Under the pieces are notes generated by a model. The model was not told the origin of the DNA. It saw only the letters and a program-made list of their open reading frames with translations, and made no database searches. Shown piece by piece: positions 62,422-64,000 of a DNA stretch of 64,000 nucleotides. The stretch spans positions 5,152,001 to 5,216,000 of the forward strand of contig NZ_CP051293.1 of assembly GCF_013170805.1 (NCBI RefSeq), written 5' to 3'. Positions within the stretch are counted from its first letter, which is position 1; the number at the start of each line of letters is the position of its first letter. A program made the translations under genes and the position numbers. The stretch comes from Mesorhizobium sp. NZP2077. GTDB taxonomy: Bacteria > Pseudomonadota > Alphaproteobacteria > Rhizobiales > Rhizobiaceae.

Positions 62422-64000
62422 TCAGCCATTCACACGCCGCGCGTCGCTGACGCTCGAATTGTCCTTGAGCTGCGACAGCAGCCGGTTGAGGTGCTTCAGA
62501 TCCCAGACTTCGAGATCGATCAGCATTTCGGTGAAGTCGGGCGCGGTGCGCACCATCGACAGCGTATGGATGTTGGCGTCGTTGGATGCAACGACCTGGG
62601 CGATATCGGCAAGCGATCCCGGCGCATTGATGGCGGTGACCGAGACACGCGCGGGAAAGCGTTCCTTGGTGCGTTCGTCAATATCCCAGCGCACGTCGAT
62701 CCAGCGCTCGGGCTGGTCGTCGAAGGCCTGCAGCGCCGGCGACTGGATCGGATAGATGGTGATGCCGGTGCCCGGCTGGACGATGCCGACGATGCGGTCG
62801 CCCGGCACTGCGCCTTCCGGCGCGAAGCGCACCGGCAGGTCGCCGCGCACGCCACGGATCGGCACGGCACCGTCGCGCGGCTGGTCCTTGTCCTTGCGGG
62901 CGGCGCGACCTGGAATCTGGAACAGCATGCCTGCGGCATTGCGGATCTTCGACCAGCCCTCCTCGCGCGGCTTGGGCGCTGCCGACGTGACACGTTCGTC
63001 CTTGTAGTCGGGGAAAACCGCCTTCATGACGTCGGTCGAAGCAAGTTCGCCACGGCCGACGGATGCCAGCACGTCCTCGATGTCCTTGCGCGCCAGCCGG
63101 TGCAGCACCGGCTTTAGGCTTTCCTTGGTAAAAGTCTTGCCGGCCCGTTCGAAGGCACGTTCCAGAATGCGCGCGCCGAGACCCGAATACTGCTTGCGGA
63201 TGGCGTTCTTGGTGGCGCGGCGGATGGCGGCGCGTGCCTTGCCGGTGACGACGACCGATTCCCAAGCCGCCGGCGGCACCTGGGCCTTGGAGCGGATGAT
63301 CTCGACCTCGTCGCCATTTTTCAGTTCCGTCATCAGCGGCATGATGCGGCCATTGACCTTGGCGCCGACGCAGGTGTCGCCGACATCGGTATGCACCGCA
63401 TAGGCGAAGTCGATCGGCGTGGCGCCACGCGGCAAGGCAATCAGCATGCCTTTCGGCGTGAAGCAGAACACCTGGTCCTGGAACAGTTCCAGCTTGGTGT
63501 TTTCGAGGAAATCCTCGGGATTGTCGCCTTCGGCGAGCTGCTCGATGGTGCGCCGCAGCCAGGCATAGGCATTGGTCTCCTTCGAGATCGCATGGCCGGC
63601 GCCATTCGTCTTTCCGCCAGTGTCCTTGTAGATCGAGTGCGCCGCGACGCCGTATTCGGCGATCTTGTTCATCTCGCGGGTGCGGATCTGCAACTCGACG
63701 CGCTGGCGCGAGGGACCAACGATGGTGGTGTGGATCGAGCGGTAGTCGTTCTGCTTCGGCGTCGAGATGTAGTCCTTGAAGCGGCCGGGTACCATCGACC
63801 ACGTGGTGTGGATGGCGCCGAGCGCGCGATAGCAGTCCTCGACGCTGTCGACGACGACACGGAAGCCGAAAATGTCGGACAACTGCTCGAAGGACAGCGC
63901 CTTGGCCTCCATCTTGCGAAACACCGACCAGGGCTTCTTCTGCCGGCTCTTCACGCCGGCGTTGATGGCATGCTTTTCAAACAGCGCCGACAGCGCCTTT
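62422..64000 (-). CDS. rsh: (p)ppGpp synthetase/hydrolase RelA/SpoT homologue, 5' part outside the window
   Basis: The visible 525 codons hold the synthetase domain (SDIFGFRVVVDSVEDCY; PKQNDYRSIHTTIVGP with the substrate-binding tyrosine; ELQIRT), the TGS domain (VFCFTPKGMLIALPRGATPID, shown in part), the helical region and a C-terminal ACT domain (VSVTAINAPGSLADIAQVV). The HD hydrolase domain would lie beyond 64000. Alphaproteobacteria usually have this single bifunctional enzyme for the stringent response. Confidence 0.95.
   Translation of the reverse strand, partial: KALSALFEKHAINAGVKSRQKKPWSVFRKMEAKALSFEQLSDIFGFRVVVDSVEDCYRALGAIHTTWSMVPGRFKDYISTPKQNDYRSIHTTIVGPSRQRVELQIRTREMNKIAEYGVAAHSIYKDTGGKTNGAGHAISKETNAYAWLRRTIEQLAEGDNPEDFLENTKLELFQDQVFCFTPKGMLIALPRGATPIDFAYAVHTDVGDTCVGAKVNGRIMPLMTELKNGDEVEIIRSKAQVPPAAWESVVVTGKARAAIRRATKNAIRKQYSGLGARILERAFERAGKTFTKESLKPVLHRLARKDIEDVLASVGRGELASTDVMKAVFPDYKDERVTSAAPKPREEGWSKIRNAAGMLFQIPGRAARKDKDQPRDGAVPIRGVRGDLPVRFAPEGAVPGDRIVGIVQPGTGITIYPIQSPALQAFDDQPERWIDVRWDIDERTKERFPARVSVTAINAPGSLADIAQVVASNDANIHTLSMVRTAPDFTEMLIDLEVWDLKHLNRLLSQLKDNSSVSDARRVNG

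Overview
This 64 kb window is GC-rich, densely packed chromosomal DNA of an alphaproteobacterium of the Rhizobiales, most likely Mesorhizobium or a close Phyllobacteriaceae relative. The reasons are gene order (rplI, dnaB, radA, cvpA, purF on one strand; DUF2062, acpS, lepB, rnc, era next to pyrE and rsh on the other), the protein types (rhizobial porin remnant, TIGR02301, Atm1-type exporter, CimA), and RIME-like palindromic repeats. No tRNA, rRNA, CRISPR array, prophage or replication origin was seen. Most of the window is core genome, with one clear insertion sequence.

Layout. 1-9.1 kb (+): tail of rplI, cfa (cyclopropane fatty acids), ynfA, an Rsm22/METTL17-like protein, dnaB, radA, cvpA, purF and an SDR oxidoreductase. 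9.3-17.7 kb: OsmC protein, two EamA transporters, a divergent LysR/tautomerase pair, a two-domain acyltransferase/acyl-activating enzyme, and the phosphatidylethanolamine genes psd-pssA. 17.8-20.5 kb: an IS630-family element followed by two damaged genes (an LprI/DUF1311 secreted protein and an SMP-30 lactonase lacking a normal start codon). 20.5-28.8 kb: ABM monooxygenase, an ArsR-Atm1 exporter operon, LysR/quinone reductase, a LysM protein, a LOG-family phosphoribohydrolase, LysR/muconolactone-isomerase-like pair. 29.3-36.7 kb: ZntB-like CorA, RarD, and a tightly overlapping operon cysS-VOC-gfa-gfa-pip-cimA. 37.1-43.6 kb: a 51-residue basic protein, SRAP, NUDIX, TIGR02301, two unnamed proteins, dihydroorotase, YgfZ and an HD hydrolase. 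43.6-56.1 kb: a PAS-PAS-GGDEF-EAL protein, fatty acid desaturase, LysR, DUF3303, a RimK-like ligase coupled to a GNAT-C39 fusion, an ECF sigma/anti-sigma pair, DUF2339 and recO. 56.2-64 kb: a porin remnant, an APH-type kinase, era-rnc-lepB-acpS-DUF2062, a frameshifted VOC gene, pyrE and the 3' part of rsh.

How the genes work together. Lipid metabolism recurs (cfa, the Aas-like protein, psd/pssA, desaturase, acpS). Nucleotide supply is covered by purF, pyrC-like, pyrE and the HD nucleotidase. Translation, replication and repair are covered by dnaB, radA, recO, era, rnc, Rsm22, cysS and SRAP. Many small redox or detoxification genes sit beside divergent LysR regulators, three of which have a perfect 6-5-6 dyad in the shared promoter region.

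The most interesting system is the overlapping pair at 48.2-50.8 kb: a RimK-like ATP-grasp ligase and a GNAT acetyltransferase fused to a C39-like cysteine peptidase, a plausible and poorly characterised peptide-modification module. The IS630 flank, with an apparent AUC start codon and an IS-supplied reading-frame extension, is the best example of local genome decay.
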